Origin: Pseudomonas flexibilis
GTDB taxonomy: Bacteria; Pseudomonadota; Gammaproteobacteria; Pseudomonadales; Pseudomonadaceae
DNA length: 64,000 nt
Direction of reading: 5' to 3'
NCBI RefSeq assembly: GCF_000802425.1
Contig: NZ_JRUD01000005.1
Span: 19,477-83,476, forward strand
A program made the position numbers and the translations under genes. The notes below the pieces were generated by a model. The model searched no databases and had not been told where the DNA came from. It saw nothing but the letters and a program-made list of their open reading frames with translations. The stretch's first letter is position 1. Each line of letters starts with the position of its first letter. Of the stretch, positions 8,688 to 18,319 are shown in pieces.

Positions 8688-9655
8688 CTCGGGGTTCCTC
8701 CGCTTCGCGGGTCGCGGGGATCGACCTGGTGCACACCGGGGTCGACCTGGTGCACCACAGGTTCGCCAGAAGGCGGCAGCGGATCACCTGCCTCGGGGTC
8801 GTAGTCTTCCTCGACGCGGTTCGGGCCGATGCCCACGTAGTGGAAGAAACCACCGAGCACCGCCGCGCCCATGGCCAGCAGCGCCAGCGGCTTGGTGACG
8901 CCCTTCCACAGGCTGACCAACGGACTGATGGTCGGGTCCTGGGCCAGACCGCTGTACAGCTGCGGCTGATCGGCGTGGTGCAGCACATACATCACGTGGG
9001 TGCCCCCAACACCGGCCGGATCGTACAGCCCGGCCTGCTCGAAGCCGCGCTCCTTGAGGTCGGCGATGCGTCCGGCGGCGTGGTTGCGCATGTCGTCCTT
9101 GCTGCCGAAGACGATGGCGCCGGTCGGGCAGGTCTTCACGCAGGCCGGCTCCAGGCCCACCGCCACGCGGTCGGAACACAGGGTGCACTTGTAGGCCTTC
9201 TTGTCCTTGGCGGACAGACGCGGGATGTTGAAGGGGCAGCCGGTGATGCAGTAGCCGCAGCCGATGCAGTGGTCCTGGTTGAAGTCGACGATGCCGTTGG
9301 CGTACTTCACGATCGCGCCGGGGCTCGGGCAGGCCTTCAGGCAGCCCGGCTCGGCGCAGTGCATGCAGCCGTCCTTGCGGATCAGCCATTCCAGGTTGCC
9401 CGAGTCCGGGTTCTCGTACTCGGCGAAGCGCATCAGCGTCCAGGACTCGGCGGTCAGGTCCATGGGGTTGTCGTAGATGCCGTGGTTCTCGCCCACCTCG
9501 TCACGCAGGTCGTTCCACTCCGAGCACGCCACCTGGCAGGCCTTGCAGCCGATGCACTTGGAGGTGTCGATCAGCTTGGCCACCTCCATCGTGTCGCGCA
9601 CCGAGGGCGGTTGCGTGGTGGTGGCGGAGCGGGCAATCAGGTCTTGGGTCGCCAT
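8684..9655 (-). CDS. fdnH: Formate dehydrogenase-N iron-sulfur (beta) subunit
   Basis: This 323-residue subunit carries four [4Fe-4S] clusters that relay electrons from FdnG to FdnI. Cysteine clusters are visible at [11 protein letters not shown] (residue 36 on), [13 protein letters not shown] (97 on), [11 protein letters not shown] (130 on) and CTLCSDRV…CVKTCP (157 on). A transmembrane helix, [21 protein letters not shown], lies near residue 250. The C-terminus is longer than in E. coli FdnH (294 residues) and contains a duplicated heptad [14 protein letters not shown]. The duplication comes from a 21-bp tandem repeat at 8714-8755. Confidence 0.95.
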   Translation of the reverse strand: MATQDLIARSATTTQPPSVRDTMEVAKLIDTSKCIGCKACQVACSEWNDLRDEVGENHGIYDNPMDLTAESWTLMRFAEYENPDSGNLEWLIRKDGCMHCAEPGCLKACPSPGAIVKYANGIVDFNQDHCIGCGYCITGCPFNIPRLSAKDKKAYKCTLCSDRVAVGLEPACVKTCPTGAIVFGSKDDMRNHAAGRIADLKERGFEQAGLYDPAGVGGTHVMYVLHHADQPQLYSGLAQDPTISPLVSLWKGVTKPLALLAMGAAVLGGFFHYVGIGPNRVEEDYDPEAGDPLPPSGEPVVHQVDPGVHQVDPRDPRSGGTPR

Positions 9656-9656
9656 G

Positions 9657-12600
9657 TCATGCCTTCTCCACGTTGACCAGGAAGGACTTGAACTCCGGGG
9701 TCTGGGTGTTGCCGTCGCCCACGAACGGAGTCAGCGTGTTGGTGATGAAGCCGTTCTTGGCCAGTCCCGAGAAGCCCCAGTGCAGCGGGATGCCCACGTG
9801 GTGCACCGTGCGCCCGTCCACGGTGAGCGGGCGGATGCGCTTGGTGACTACCGCCACCGCCTTGATGTAGCCGCGGTTGGACGACACCTTCACGCGGTCG
9901 CCGGCGGCGATGCCCAGCTCGCTGGCCAATGCCTCGCCGATCTCCACGAACTGCTCCGGCTGGGTGATCGCATTCAGCCGGCAGTGCTTGGTCCAGAAAT
10001 GGAAATGCTCGGTGAGGCGGTAGGTGGTGGCCGCGTAGGGAAATTCCTCGGCGGTGCCGAACAGCTCCATGTCGTTCTTGAACACCCGCGCCGCCGGGTT
10101 GCTGCGCGCCAAGGGGTTGTCCGGGTGCAACGGGTTGCGGCCGATGGGCGTCTCGAACGGCTCGTAGTGCTCGGGGAACGGGCCCTCGGCCATCATGTCC
10201 ACGGCGAAGAAGCGCGCCGTGCCCTCGGGGGTCATGATGAACGGGCTCATGCCCTCCTCCGGCGGCGAGTCGAGCTTGAAGTCGGGGACGTCCGTGCCGG
10301 CCCAGCGCGTGCCGTTCCACCACACCAGGCGCTTCTTCACCGGATCCCAGGGCTGGCCGTCCGGCCGCGCCGAGGCGCGGTTGTAGAGAATCCGCCGGTT
10401 GGCCGGCCACGCCCAGGCCCAGCCCAGGGTCTGGCCCATGCCGAAGGGGTCGGCGTTGTCGCGCCGCGCCATCTGGTTGCCCTGCTGGGTCCAGGAGCCG
10501 GACCATATCCAGCAGCCGCAGGCCGTGGAACCGTCGGCGCGCAACTGGCCGAAGCCGGCCAGCTGTTCGCCGGCACGCACCTCGACCGCGCCGGTGTTCG
10601 GGTCCGTCAGGTTGGTCAGCGCCTTGCCGCTGTACTCCATGGCGATTTCTTCGGCGCTGGGCTCGTCGGGGCGCGCGTAGTTCCAGTGCAGGCCGAGGAT
10701 CGGATCGGGGAACACGCCGCCCTCGCTCAGGTACAGCTCGCGCAGCCGGTGATACAGGCCGGCCATGATGTGCACGTCGGTGCGCGCCAGCCCTGGCGGG
10801 TCACCGGCCTTCCAGTGCCATTGCAGCCAGCGACCACTGTTGACCAGCGCGCCATTCTCCTCGGCGAAGCAGGTGGTGGGCAGGCGGAACACCGTGGTCT
10901 GGATGGCGGCGGTGTCCACATCGTTGTGCTCGCCGGCGTTGCGCCAGAACTCGGCCGTCTCGGTCTGCAGAGGGTCCATGACCACCAGGTACTTCAGCCG
11001 CGACAGCGCGGCGCTGACCTTGGCCTTGTTGGGGAACGAGCCGATGGGATTGAAGCCCTGGCAGAAGTACCCGTTGATCTGCCCCTCGTACATCATGTCG
11101 AACACTTTCAGCACGTCGTATCCGGGGATATCCAGCTTCGGCAGCCAGTCGTAGGCCCAGTTGTTTTCCACCGTGGCGTTGGGTCCGAACCAGGCCTTCA
11201 TCAGGCTGACGTGGAAGCGCTCGTAGTACTGCCAGTAGGACAGCTGGTTGGGCCGCAGCGGCCGCGGCGCCCGCCCGGCGATGTAGGCGGCGTAGTCCTG
11301 CTCGGTGTCCCGGGGCAGGGTCAGGTAGCCGGGCAGCAGGTTGGAGAGCAGGCCCAGGTCGGTGAGTCCCTGGATGTTGGAGTGACCACGCAGGGCGTTC
11401 ATGCCGCCGCCCGGCATGCCGATGTTGCCCAGCAGCAGCTGCACCATGGCGCCGCAGCGGATCATCTGCGAGCCCACGGTGTGCTGGGTCCAGCCCAGGG
11501 CGTACATGATGGTCATGACCTTGCCGGGCGCCGAGGTTTCCGCCACGGCCTCCCAGACCTTGAGCATCAGGTCCTGCGGCGTGCCGCAGATGCTGCTGAC
11601 CAGTTCCGGCGTGTAGCGGCTGTAGTGGGCGCGCAGCAGCTGGTAGACGCAGCGCGGATGGCTGAGCGTCGGGTCGGTCAGCGCGTAGCCGTCCGGGCCG
11701 ATTTCGTAGTTCCAGGTCGACTTGTCCGGATAGCCGCGTCGCTCGGCGTCGTAGCCGTCGAACAGGCCGTTCTCGAAGCCGAAGCCCTCGCGCACGATCA
11801 GCGGCAGGTCGGTGTAGTTGCGCACGTACTCGTGCTGGATCTTGTCGTTCTCCAGCAGGTAGTTGATCAACCCGCCCAGGAAGGCGATGTCGGTGCCGGT
11901 GCGGATCGGTGCGTACAGGTCGGCCACCGAGGCCGAGCGGTTGAAGCGCGGGTCGACCACGATCAGCCGGGCCTTGTTGTGAGCCTTGGCTTCGGTCACC
12001 CACTTGAAGCCGCACGGGTGGGCTTCGGCGGCGTTGCCGCCCATGATCAGGATCAGATCGGCATTCTGGATGTCACTCCAGTGGTTCGTCATGGCACCGC
12101 GGCCAAACGTCGGGGCAAGACCTGCCACCGTCGGGCCGTGTCAGACACGCGCCTGGTTATCGAACCCCAGCATGCCGAGGGCGCGCACCACCTTGTGGGT
12201 GATGTAGCCGGACTCGTTGGACGACGCCGAGGCCGCCAGGAAGCCGGTGCTCAGCCAGCGGTTGACGGTCTGCCCCTGTTCGTTGCGCTCGATGAAGTTG
12301 GCGTCGCGATCGTCCTTCATCAGCCGGGCGATGCGATCCAGGGCGTCGTCCCAGCTGATCGGCGTCCACGTGTCGCTGCCGGGCTCGCGCACCTCCGGCT
12401 GGGTCAGGCGGTGCGGGCTGTGGACGAAGTCCAGCAGGCCGGCGCCCTTCGGGCACAGGGTGCCGCGATTGACCGGATGATCCGAGTCACCCTCGATGTG
12501 GATGATTTCCTGGCTGACGTTCTTGCCACCACTGCCCTGGCTGTACAGGATCAGCCCGCAGCCGACCGAGCAGTACGGGCAGGTGTTGCGGGTTTCCCGG

Positions 12601-12731
12601 GTGTGGGCGAGTTTGAAGTGGCGAATCGATTCGGCGTAGGCGGGTGGCGGAGCCATGCCCAGCGCCGCCAGGCTGGACGCCCCAAGGCCGACACCGCAGA
12701 CCTTGAAGAACTGCCGACGGTTCATGTCCAT
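9657..12731 (-). CDS. fdnG: Selenocysteine-containing formate dehydrogenase-N alpha subunit
   Basis: This 1024-residue molybdenum enzyme oxidises formate to CO2 in the periplasm. The reading frame is interrupted by TGA at 12141-12143, read as selenocysteine 197 in ARV-U-HGPTVAG; E. coli FdnG has Sec196. Up- and downstream parts are in the same frame, so this is recoding and not a frameshift. The N-terminus carries a Tat signal (NRRQFFK) followed by the [4Fe-4S] site CPYCSVGC…GTLCPKGAG near residues 50-95. The start (ATG of MDMNRR) has aggag seven bases upstream. It heads the fdnGHI–fdhE–selAB–selC array. Confidence 0.96.
12104..12143 (-). promoter_or_regulatory. SECIS element directing UGA recoding in fdnG
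   Basis: Immediately 3' of the UGA on the coding strand lies a hairpin whose tip reads ggca-ggtct-tgcc (12114-12126). The GGUCU apical loop and its distance from the UGA match bacterial SECIS hairpins of fdhF and fdnG, which are bound by SelB. The surrounding codons (cacggcccgacggtggca) are nearly those of E. coli fdnG. Confidence 0.85.
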
Positions 12732-12948
12732 CACGCATCTCCTGCTCAGGCTGGCCGGTCCCTGCGGTCGTGCGGTGCCGCAGGCTGTGCCGGCAGGCGC
12801 GACCTCTGCCAAGGTCGTCACCTCTGGTTAAACAGTAGCCAATGCCGGCCAGTTGGCAATCGACCAGCCCGACGGCCATCCCCACAGGCTCGCAAAGTCA
12901 CGCCGAGAGCCCCTACACTGCGCGTCCATTCAACGGAAGGTCGATGCG

Positions 12949-13242
12949 ATGCGGGTAGAAGGCTTTTTCGAAAGCATGGGCGAGGCGCTGGGCACCCTGC
13001 TGCGCTGGATCATCGATGGCCTGTATGGGCTGTTCGAGGCGATCGCCGATGCCGGCCGCGGCTTTCTCAACGGCTTGGCCAGCGCCCTGGGCATGGACGC
13101 CTCGCTGCTCAGCCTGGCGGCGCTGGTCGTCGGCCTGCTGATCCTGGTGTCGGCAGTGCGCGCCCTGCTGCGCCGCGCCTTCATTTCCGGCGTGCTGCTG
13201 TTGCTGCTGGGCCTGTGGCTGCTCAGCCTGTTCATTCACTGA
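12949..13242 (+). CDS. Small membrane protein of unknown function
   Basis: This 97-residue protein was not recognised as a named family. The first 45 residues are amphipathic and rich in Gly, Phe and Ala ([20 protein letters not shown]). They are followed by two likely transmembrane helices, [21 protein letters not shown] and [19 protein letters not shown], separated by the positive loop LRRAF. The start ATG has ggaagg eight bases upstream, which fits better than the in-frame extension. It is divergent from fdnG and 73 bases before dxs. A cytoplasmic-membrane location is inferred; there is no functional clue. Confidence 0.65.
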   Translation: MRVEGFFESMGEALGTLLRWIIDGLYGLFEAIADAGRGFLNGLASALGMDASLLSLAALVVGLLILVSAVRALLRRAFISGVLLLLLGLWLLSLFIH

Positions 13243-13250
13243 ACAGCCGA

Positions 13251-13280
13251 TTGGGCAGCCTCACACGCTTCGAGTAAACT
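13251..13280 (+). promoter_or_regulatory. Possible sigma-70 promoter of dxs
   Basis: ttgggc (13251-13256) and taaact (13275-13280) are separated by 18 bases, about 35 bases before the dxs ATG. The match to the -35 box is moderate, so this is only a candidate. Confidence 0.35.
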
Positions 13281-13315
13281 GCGCCGTCTTTTACCCCGAT
13301 GAAACGATCAGTCTG

Positions 13316-15199
13316 ATGCCCAAGACGTTCCATGAAATCCCCCGCCAGCGTCCCGCCACGCCCCTGCTCGACCGCGCCGCAACGCCCGTCGAGCTGCGCC
13401 GTCTGAGCGAAGCGGAACTGGAACAACTGGCCGACGAACTGCGCCAGGAGCTGCTCTACAGTGTCGGGCAGACCGGAGGCCACTTCGGCGCCGGGCTCGG
13501 CGTGATCGAGCTGACCATTGCCCTGCACTACATCTTCGACACCCCGGATGACCGGCTGGTGTGGGACGTGGGCCATCAGGCGTATCCGCACAAGATCCTC
13601 ACCGGTCGTCGCCAGCGCATGGGCACCCTGCGCCAGAAGGACGGCCTGGCCGCCTTCCCGCGCCGCAGCGAGAGCGAGTACGACACCTTCGGCGTCGGCC
13701 ACTCCAGCACCAGCATCGGCGCGGCGCTGGGCATGGCCATCGCCAACCGCCTGCGCGGCGAGAAGCGCAAGGCCATCGCGGTGATCGGCGATGGCGCGCT
13801 GACCGCCGGCATGGCCTTCGAGGCGCTCAACCACGCCCCGGAAGTCGGCGCCGACATGCTGGTGGTGCTCAACGACAACGACATGTCGATCTCGCGCAAC
13901 GTCGGCGGCATGTCCAACTACCTGGCCAAGATCCTTTCCAGCCGTACCTACGCCTCCATGCGCGAGGGCAGCAAGAAGGTGCTGTCGCGCCTGCCCGGCG
14001 CCTGGGAAATCGCCCGCCGCACCGAGGAATACGCCAAGGGCATGCTGGTGCCCGGCACCCTGTTCGAGGAACTGGGCTGGAACTACATCGGCCCCATCGA
14101 CGGCCACGACCTGCCGACCCTGATTGCCACCCTGCGCAACATGCGCGACCTGTCCGGGCCGCAGTTCCTGCACGTGGTGACCAAGAAGGGCAAGGGCTTC
14201 GCCCCGGCCGAGCTGGACCCGATCGCCTGGCACGCCATCAACAAGCTGGAAGACGCACCCAAGGCCCCGAAGAAGCCGGCCGGCCCGCGCTATTCCAACG
14301 TGTTCGGCCAGTGGCTGTGCGACATGGCCGCCCAGGACGCGCGCCTCTTGGGCATCACCCCGGCCATGAAGGAAGGCTCCGACCTGGTGGCCTTCAGCGA
14401 GCGCTTCCCGGACCGCTACTTCGACGTGGCCATCGCCGAGCAGCATGCCGTGACCCTCGCCGCCGGCATGGCCTGCGAAGGCGCCAAGCCGGTGGTGGCG
14501 ATCTACTCCACCTTCCTGCAGCGCGCCTACGACCAGCTGATTCACGACGTGGCGGTGCAGGACCTCGATGTGCTGTTCGCCATCGACCGCGCCGGCCTGG
14601 TCGGCGAGGACGGCCCGACTCACGCCGGCAGCTTCGACCTCTCCTACTTGCGCTGCATCCCCGGCATGGTGGTCATGACCCCCAGCGACGAGAACGAGTT
14701 GCGCCGCATGCTGACCACCGGCTTCCTGCACAACGGGCCGGCCGCCGTGCGCTACCCGCGCGGCACCGGCCCGAACGCGCCGCTGGAGCCGGGCCTGCAG
14801 CCACTGGACATCGGCAAGGGCGTGATCCGTCGCCAGGGCCGGCGCGTCGCCCTGCTGGCCTTCGGCGTGCAGCTGGCCGAAGCCTTGAAGGTCGGCGAAA
14901 CCCTGGACGCTACCGTGGTGGACATGCGTTTCGTCAAGCCGCTGGACGAGGCCCTGGTGCGCCAGCTGGCTGCAGAGCATGAGCTGCTGGTGACCCTCGA
15001 GGAAAACAGCATCATGGGCGGCGCCGGCAGCGCGGTCAGCGAGTTCCTTAGCAGCGAAGCCATCGTCAAGCCGCTGCTGCACCTGGGCCTGCCGGACCGC
15101 TATGTGGAACATGCCAAGCCGAGCGAAATGCTCGCCGAGTGCGGGCTGGACGAGGCGGGGATCGAAGCGGCGGTGCGAAAGCGGCTGGACAGCCTGTAG
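13316..15199 (+). CDS. dxs: 1-deoxy-D-xylulose-5-phosphate synthase
   Basis: This 627-residue thiamine-diphosphate enzyme condenses pyruvate and glyceraldehyde 3-phosphate, the first step of the MEP isoprenoid pathway and also a thiamine and pyridoxal precursor route. The ThDP site is seen as [17 protein letters not shown] near residue 155, continuing to [29 protein letters not shown] lies near residue 83. The transketolase-like Pyr domain has [16 protein letters not shown] near residue 370, and [16 protein letters not shown] near 425 is also typical. The stop codon TAG falls inside the first copy of a 101-bp intergenic repeat. No ispA or xseB precedes it here. Confidence 0.97.
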   Translation: MPKTFHEIPRQRPATPLLDRAATPVELRRLSEAELEQLADELRQELLYSVGQTGGHFGAGLGVIELTIALHYIFDTPDDRLVWDVGHQAYPHKILTGRRQRMGTLRQKDGLAAFPRRSESEYDTFGVGHSSTSIGAALGMAIANRLRGEKRKAIAVIGDGALTAGMAFEALNHAPEVGADMLVVLNDNDMSISRNVGGMSNYLAKILSSRTYASMREGSKKVLSRLPGAWEIARRTEEYAKGMLVPGTLFEELGWNYIGPIDGHDLPTLIATLRNMRDLSGPQFLHVVTKKGKGFAPAELDPIAWHAINKLEDAPKAPKKPAGPRYSNVFGQWLCDMAAQDARLLGITPAMKEGSDLVAFSERFPDRYFDVAIAEQHAVTLAAGMACEGAKPVVAIYSTFLQRAYDQLIHDVAVQDLDVLFAIDRAGLVGEDGPTHAGSFDLSYLRCIPGMVVMTPSDENELRRMLTTGFLHNGPAAVRYPRGTGPNAPLEPGLQPLDIGKGVIRRQGRRVALLAFGVQLAEALKVGETLDATVVDMRFVKPLDEALVRQLAAEHELLVTLEENSIMGGAGSAVSEFLSSEAIVKPLLHLGLPDRYVEHAKPSEMLAECGLDEAGIEAAVRKRLDSL

Positions 15200-15384
15200 G
15201 GCGGACAACGCTGTTTTGTCCGCCGGACACGGCTTCGGTTGGGAACCATCGGCGGACAGGAAAGCGCTGTCCGCCCTACATCCGGTCGGTGCAGCTGTAG
15301 GGCGGACAACGTTGTTTTGTCCGCCGAACGCGGCTTCGGTCGGGAACCATCGGCGGACAGGAAGGCACTGTCCGCGCTACGCCC
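15196..15384. repeat. Two tandem copies of a ~101-bp GTAGGGCGGACAAC repeat
   Basis: A unit beginning gtagggcggacaacgctgtt at 15196 is repeated from 15297 with few changes. Each unit contains a tgtccgccgaa-type centre, ggcttcgg, gggaaccatc, and a closing arm near ggcggacagg…ctgtccgc. The opening and closing arms are inverted relative to each other, so each unit can fold. The first copy supplies the dxs stop codon. Together the copies fill nearly all of the 291-base gap before cobT. Confidence 0.8.
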
Positions 15385-15490
15385 CTAGCCCCCCTGATGC
15401 TTGTCCCGCCCCGCTGCCGGCAGTAAGGTTCCGGCGGCCCCCTTTTTCATTCCTTCCGCACCGACCCGCTCGGTGCTATCGAGCGCCTTG

Positions 15491-16549
15491 ATGTCTTCCC
15501 TGCCCTGCTTCAACCTTTCCGCTCCCGACACCGCCATCCTGCCGGCCCTGCGCCACAAGATCGATCGCAAGACCAAGCCCCTCGGCGCCCTTGGCCAGCT
15601 GGAGGCCCTGGCCTTGCAGATCGGCTGGGTACAGCAGACCCTCAGCCCCGAGCTGAACCGCCCGAGCCTGACCATTTTCGCTGCGGACCACGGTCTGGCC
15701 CGTTCCGGCGTCAGCGCCTATCCGGCCGAAGTCACCCCGCAGATGGTGTACAACTTCCTGGCCGGCGGCGCCGCCACCAACAGCTTCGCGCGCCAGCATG
15801 GCTTCGCCTTCCAGGTGGTGGATGCCGGGGTGAACCACGACTTCCCCACCGACCTGCCGCTGCGCCACGAGAAAATCGCCCACGGTACCGCCAACTGCCT
15901 CGAAGGCCCGGCCATGAGCCGCGAGCAGGCGCTGCGCTGCCTGGAAACCGGCCGACGCATCGCCCACGAGGAAGTCGCCCTGGGTAGCAACGTGCTGGCC
16001 TTCGGCGAGATGGGTATCGGCAACACCTCCGCCGCCACGCTGCTCAGCCACCTGCTGGCCGACCTGCCGATCGCCGCCTGCACCGGACGCGGCACCGGCC
16101 TGGACGACGCCGGCCTGGCGCGCAAGGTCGCCACCCTGCAGGCGGTGGCCGAGCGCGTCGGCCCCGGCCCGCACGACGCCCTGAATGCTCTTGCCGAAGT
16201 CGGCGGCTTCGAGGTGGCGATGATGACCGGCGCCATGCTGGGCAGCGCCGAGAAGGGTGCGCTGATCCTGGTCGACGGCTTCATCGCCACCGCCGCGCTG
16301 CTGGCCGCCATGCGGATCGCGCCGGCGGTGCGCGACTACGCGGTATTTGGCCACCGCTCCCAGGAAGGCGGCCATCCGCTGTTGCTGGCGCACCTCAAGG
16401 CCACGCCCCTGCTGCAGCTGGACCTGCGCCTGGGCGAAGGCAGCGGCGCGGTGCTGGCCTTCCCGCTGTTGCAGGCCGCCTGCGGCTTCCTCAACGAGAT
16501 GGCCTCGTTCGAATCCGCCGGCGTCTCCGACAAGGGCAGCGACCGATGA
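15491..16549 (+). CDS. cobT: Nicotinate-nucleotide–dimethylbenzimidazole phosphoribosyltransferase
   Basis: This 352-residue enzyme activates the lower-ligand base (dimethylbenzimidazole) to alpha-ribazole phosphate for cobalamin assembly. Family segments include [20 protein letters not shown] near residue 58, VDAGVNHDF near 110, [14 protein letters not shown] near 172, and [15 protein letters not shown] near 284. The last holds a conserved Glu in the position expected for the catalytic base. The ATG was chosen to match family length; the ribosome-binding site is weak. The stop overlaps cobS (ATGA), starting a cobT–cobS–cobC operon. Confidence 0.95.
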   Translation: MSSLPCFNLSAPDTAILPALRHKIDRKTKPLGALGQLEALALQIGWVQQTLSPELNRPSLTIFAADHGLARSGVSAYPAEVTPQMVYNFLAGGAATNSFARQHGFAFQVVDAGVNHDFPTDLPLRHEKIAHGTANCLEGPAMSREQALRCLETGRRIAHEEVALGSNVLAFGEMGIGNTSAATLLSHLLADLPIAACTGRGTGLDDAGLARKVATLQAVAERVGPGPHDALNALAEVGGFEVAMMTGAMLGSAEKGALILVDGFIATAALLAAMRIAPAVRDYAVFGHRSQEGGHPLLLAHLKATPLLQLDLRLGEGSGAVLAFPLLQAACGFLNEMASFESAGVSDKGSDR

Positions 16550-17322
16550 GCGAGCGCTCCGCCCTGCGCCGGGAGACCGATCGCTTCCTGCTCTCGCTGC
16601 AGTTCTTCACCCGCGTGCCGATCCCCGCGCGGGTGCCCTATTCCGAGGACGAGCTGAACAGGGCGGCGATTTACTTCCCGCTGATCGGCACGCTGATCGG
16701 CGCGGCCTGCGCGCTGATCTACTGGGGCGCCAGCTTCCTGTGGGATGCGCCGATCGCCATCTTCCTGAGCATGGTGTTCGGCCTGCTGCTCACCGGCTGC
16801 TTCCACGAGGACGGTCTGGCCGACTGCATGGACGGCATGGGCGGCGGCTGGGACCGCGAGCGCATCCTCGCCATCATGCAGGACTCGCGGCTGGGCACTT
16901 ACGGCGCCGCTACTCTGCTCGCGGCGCTGGCCGGCAAGTTCCTGCTGCTGGTCTCGCTGCCCGCCGCGCTGGTGATTCCGCTGCTGATCCTCGCCCACGC
17001 CGTCAGCCGCCTGAACGCGGCGACCATGATGCTCACCGAGTCCTACGCCCGCCCGGAAGGCAAGGCCAAGCCGCTGGCGGTGCGCATCTCGCTGCTCGGC
17101 CTGCTGATCGCCGCCGCGCTGGCCCTGGCGCCGTTCCTGTGGATCGAACTGCCGCCCCTGCTGTGGCTGGCGGTGCTGCCGCTGATTCCCCTGCGCCTGT
17201 GGTTCGCCCGCTGGCTGCGCAAGTGGATCGGCGGCTTCACCGGCGACTGCCTGGGCGCGCTGCAACAATTGAGCGAGCTGACCTTCCTGCTCGGGGCGTT
17301 GGCGCTGTGCCGCTTTATCTGA
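16546..17322 (+). CDS. cobS: Adenosylcobinamide-GDP ribazoletransferase (cobalamin synthase)
   Basis: This 258-residue polytopic inner-membrane enzyme joins AdoCbi-GDP with alpha-ribazole or its phosphate to give cobalamin (phosphate). The conserved acidic motif [20 protein letters not shown] near residue 86 coordinates metal in this family. [20 protein letters not shown] follows, with several further hydrophobic segments to the C-terminus. The N-terminus ([20 protein letters not shown]) is characteristic. It overlaps cobT by four bases and cobC by sixteen. Confidence 0.95.
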   Translation: MSERSALRRETDRFLLSLQFFTRVPIPARVPYSEDELNRAAIYFPLIGTLIGAACALIYWGASFLWDAPIAIFLSMVFGLLLTGCFHEDGLADCMDGMGGGWDRERILAIMQDSRLGTYGAATLLAALAGKFLLLVSLPAALVIPLLILAHAVSRLNAATMMLTESYARPEGKAKPLAVRISLLGLLIAAALALAPFLWIELPPLLWLAVLPLIPLRLWFARWLRKWIGGFTGDCLGALQQLSELTFLLGALALCRFI

Positions 17323-17825
17323 TCCGCCACACCCGCGTCGGCTGCGCGCCGGGGCTGTGCTACGGCCAGCTGGATGTACCGCTGGCCGACAGCTTCGCTG
17401 CCGAAGCCCAGGCCGTGCGAAATGAGCTGGCCCAGAACTTTCCCGACGGCCTGCCGCCGGTGTGGAGCAGCCCCAGCCGGCGCTGCCGCACACTGGCCGA
17501 TGCCCTGGAGCTGCCCTACCGCACCGATGCGCGACTGATGGAGCTGAACTTCGGCGCCTGGGAAGGTCGCACCTGGGCGGAGCTGGACTCCCCAGAGGCG
17601 CGTCACTGGGGCGATCACTGGCAGAGTGCCGCGCCGCCCGGCGGTGAGTCCCTGCCCCAACTGCTGGCCCGGCTGCGGGAATTCCTCGCCGAGATCGAAA
17701 CCGGCGATGCCCTGCTGATCACCCATGCCGGGCCGATCCGCGCGCTGCATCACCTGCTGCTCGGCGAACCCCTGGAAACGGCGTTTCGCCGGCCGGTGGG
17801 CTACGGCCAATTGCTGCGCCTGTAA
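17307..17825 (+). CDS. cobC: Alpha-ribazole phosphatase (histidine phosphatase family)
   Basis: This 172-residue enzyme of the phosphoglycerate-mutase-like family removes the 5'-phosphate from alpha-ribazole phosphate or adenosylcobalamin phosphate. The phosphohistidine motif LIRHTRVG is at the extreme N-terminus. MELNFGAWEGRTWAEL near residue 73 and LLITHAGPIRAL near 133 complete the active site. The GTG start is inferred because the protein begins right at the RHT motif. That start lies inside the end of cobS, giving a 16-base overlap. CobC completes the nucleotide-loop set together with CobT and CobS; no cobU was seen in this window. Confidence 0.9.
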   Translation: MPLYLIRHTRVGCAPGLCYGQLDVPLADSFAAEAQAVRNELAQNFPDGLPPVWSSPSRRCRTLADALELPYRTDARLMELNFGAWEGRTWAELDSPEARHWGDHWQSAAPPGGESLPQLLARLREFLAEIETGDALLITHAGPIRALHHLLLGEPLETAFRRPVGYGQLLRL

Positions 17826-17850
17826 CAGAAGCGCGGCCTGCGCACTGACC

Positions 17851-17920
17851 TGTGGGAGCTCATTCGCGAACTCTTAGTGCGCTCCGCAGCCAGAAGCTCG
17901 CGAATGAATTCGCTCCCACA
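17851..17920. repeat. Inverted repeat, TGTGGGAG…CTCCCACA type
   Basis: The arms tgtgggagctcattcgcgaa and ctcgcgaatgaattcgctcc, ending in caca, flank a central region. A related element occurs at 25878-25943 (gtgggagcgaattcattcgc). It lies just after cobC and may serve as its 3' hairpin. Beyond it, the 494-base gap to btuB holds the promoter, cobalamin riboswitch and SD hairpin listed separately. Confidence 0.65.
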
Positions 17921-17989
17921 AGCACAAAAGCGGCGCCGCGCATCGGACGCCGCCACCCGCAGGCGCCAGGCCATTCTTAACCCCGGTCA

Positions 17990-18018
17990 TTGCCTCCACG
18001 CCCCCCGCCCGTTATGGT
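17990..18018 (+). promoter_or_regulatory. Candidate sigma-70 promoter for the btuB riboswitch transcript
   Basis: ttgcct (17990-17995) and tatggt (18013-18018) are separated by 17 bases. A start near 18025 would place the transcript's 5' end just before the riboswitch aptamer, which supports the assignment. Confidence 0.5.
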
Positions 18019-18034
18019 GCGCGCGTTTTTCTTG

Positions 18035-18215
18035 TCGGTGCGCAAGCGTTTTTGCGTTAAACGGGAAGCCGGTGGCGCTCTTTGGAGCCATCCCGGCACT
18101 GCCCCCGCAACGGTGAATGACCGCCCCTCGGGCGGCGACTCCAACAGCCACTGGGAATTTTCCCGGGAAGGCGGAGTCGTCAGGGTCATGAGTCCGGAGA
18201 CCGGCCGACAGGAAG
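18035..18215 (+). promoter_or_regulatory. Cobalamin (AdoCbl) riboswitch
   Basis: The conserved cores of the cobalamin aptamer are present in order: gggaagccggtg, ggcactgcccccgcaacgg with tga, and the B12 box gccactg…gggaaggc (18147-18172). The cores end with agtccggagaccggccgac. The aptamer lies about 100 bases before the btuB start. By the known mechanism, coenzyme B12 binding should reduce expression of btuB and probably of the btuFCD genes behind it. Confidence 0.95.
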
Positions 18216-18283
18216 CGACTGGTGTTGCGGAGGGCGGCACCGTCAAGCGCTGTCTCCCGTACGCCGCGCTTGTGATTCTGCCC

Positions 18284-18310
18284 TCCTCAAAAGCTTTGAT
18301 CTTTTGAGGA
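18284..18310 (+). promoter_or_regulatory. Perfect hairpin sequestering the btuB Shine–Dalgarno
   Basis: tcctcaaaag (18284-18293) pairs perfectly with cttttgagga (18301-18310) across a 7-base loop. The 3' arm contains gagga, the ribosome-binding site nine bases before the btuB ATG. Only a few T residues follow, so translational control fits better than termination. It is the likely expression platform of the cobalamin riboswitch. Confidence 0.75.
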
Positions 18311-18319
18311 ATTCTTCTG

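Noticed and set aside
12141..12143. Stop codon splitting fdnG into two reading frames, possibly a pseudogene
   Set aside because: The two parts share one frame, the TGA is at the Sec position of E. coli FdnG, a SECIS-like hairpin follows, and selA, selB and selC are adjacent.
12732..12948. Sigma-54 promoter for fdnG
   Set aside because: A GG…GC pair in tggccggcattggc has a spacing of nine, not ten, and the flanking bases are poor.
9477..13277. Very long plus-strand open frame (1266 codons)
   Set aside because: It is antisense to fdnG and fdnH with a shadow composition rich in His, Gly, Arg and Gln. No domain is recognisable.
13232..15208. Long minus-strand open frame opposite dxs
   Set aside because: It is a shadow of the dxs gene, without any domain.
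15196..15384. CRISPR array
   Set aside because: There are only two long units without regular short spacers, and no cas genes.
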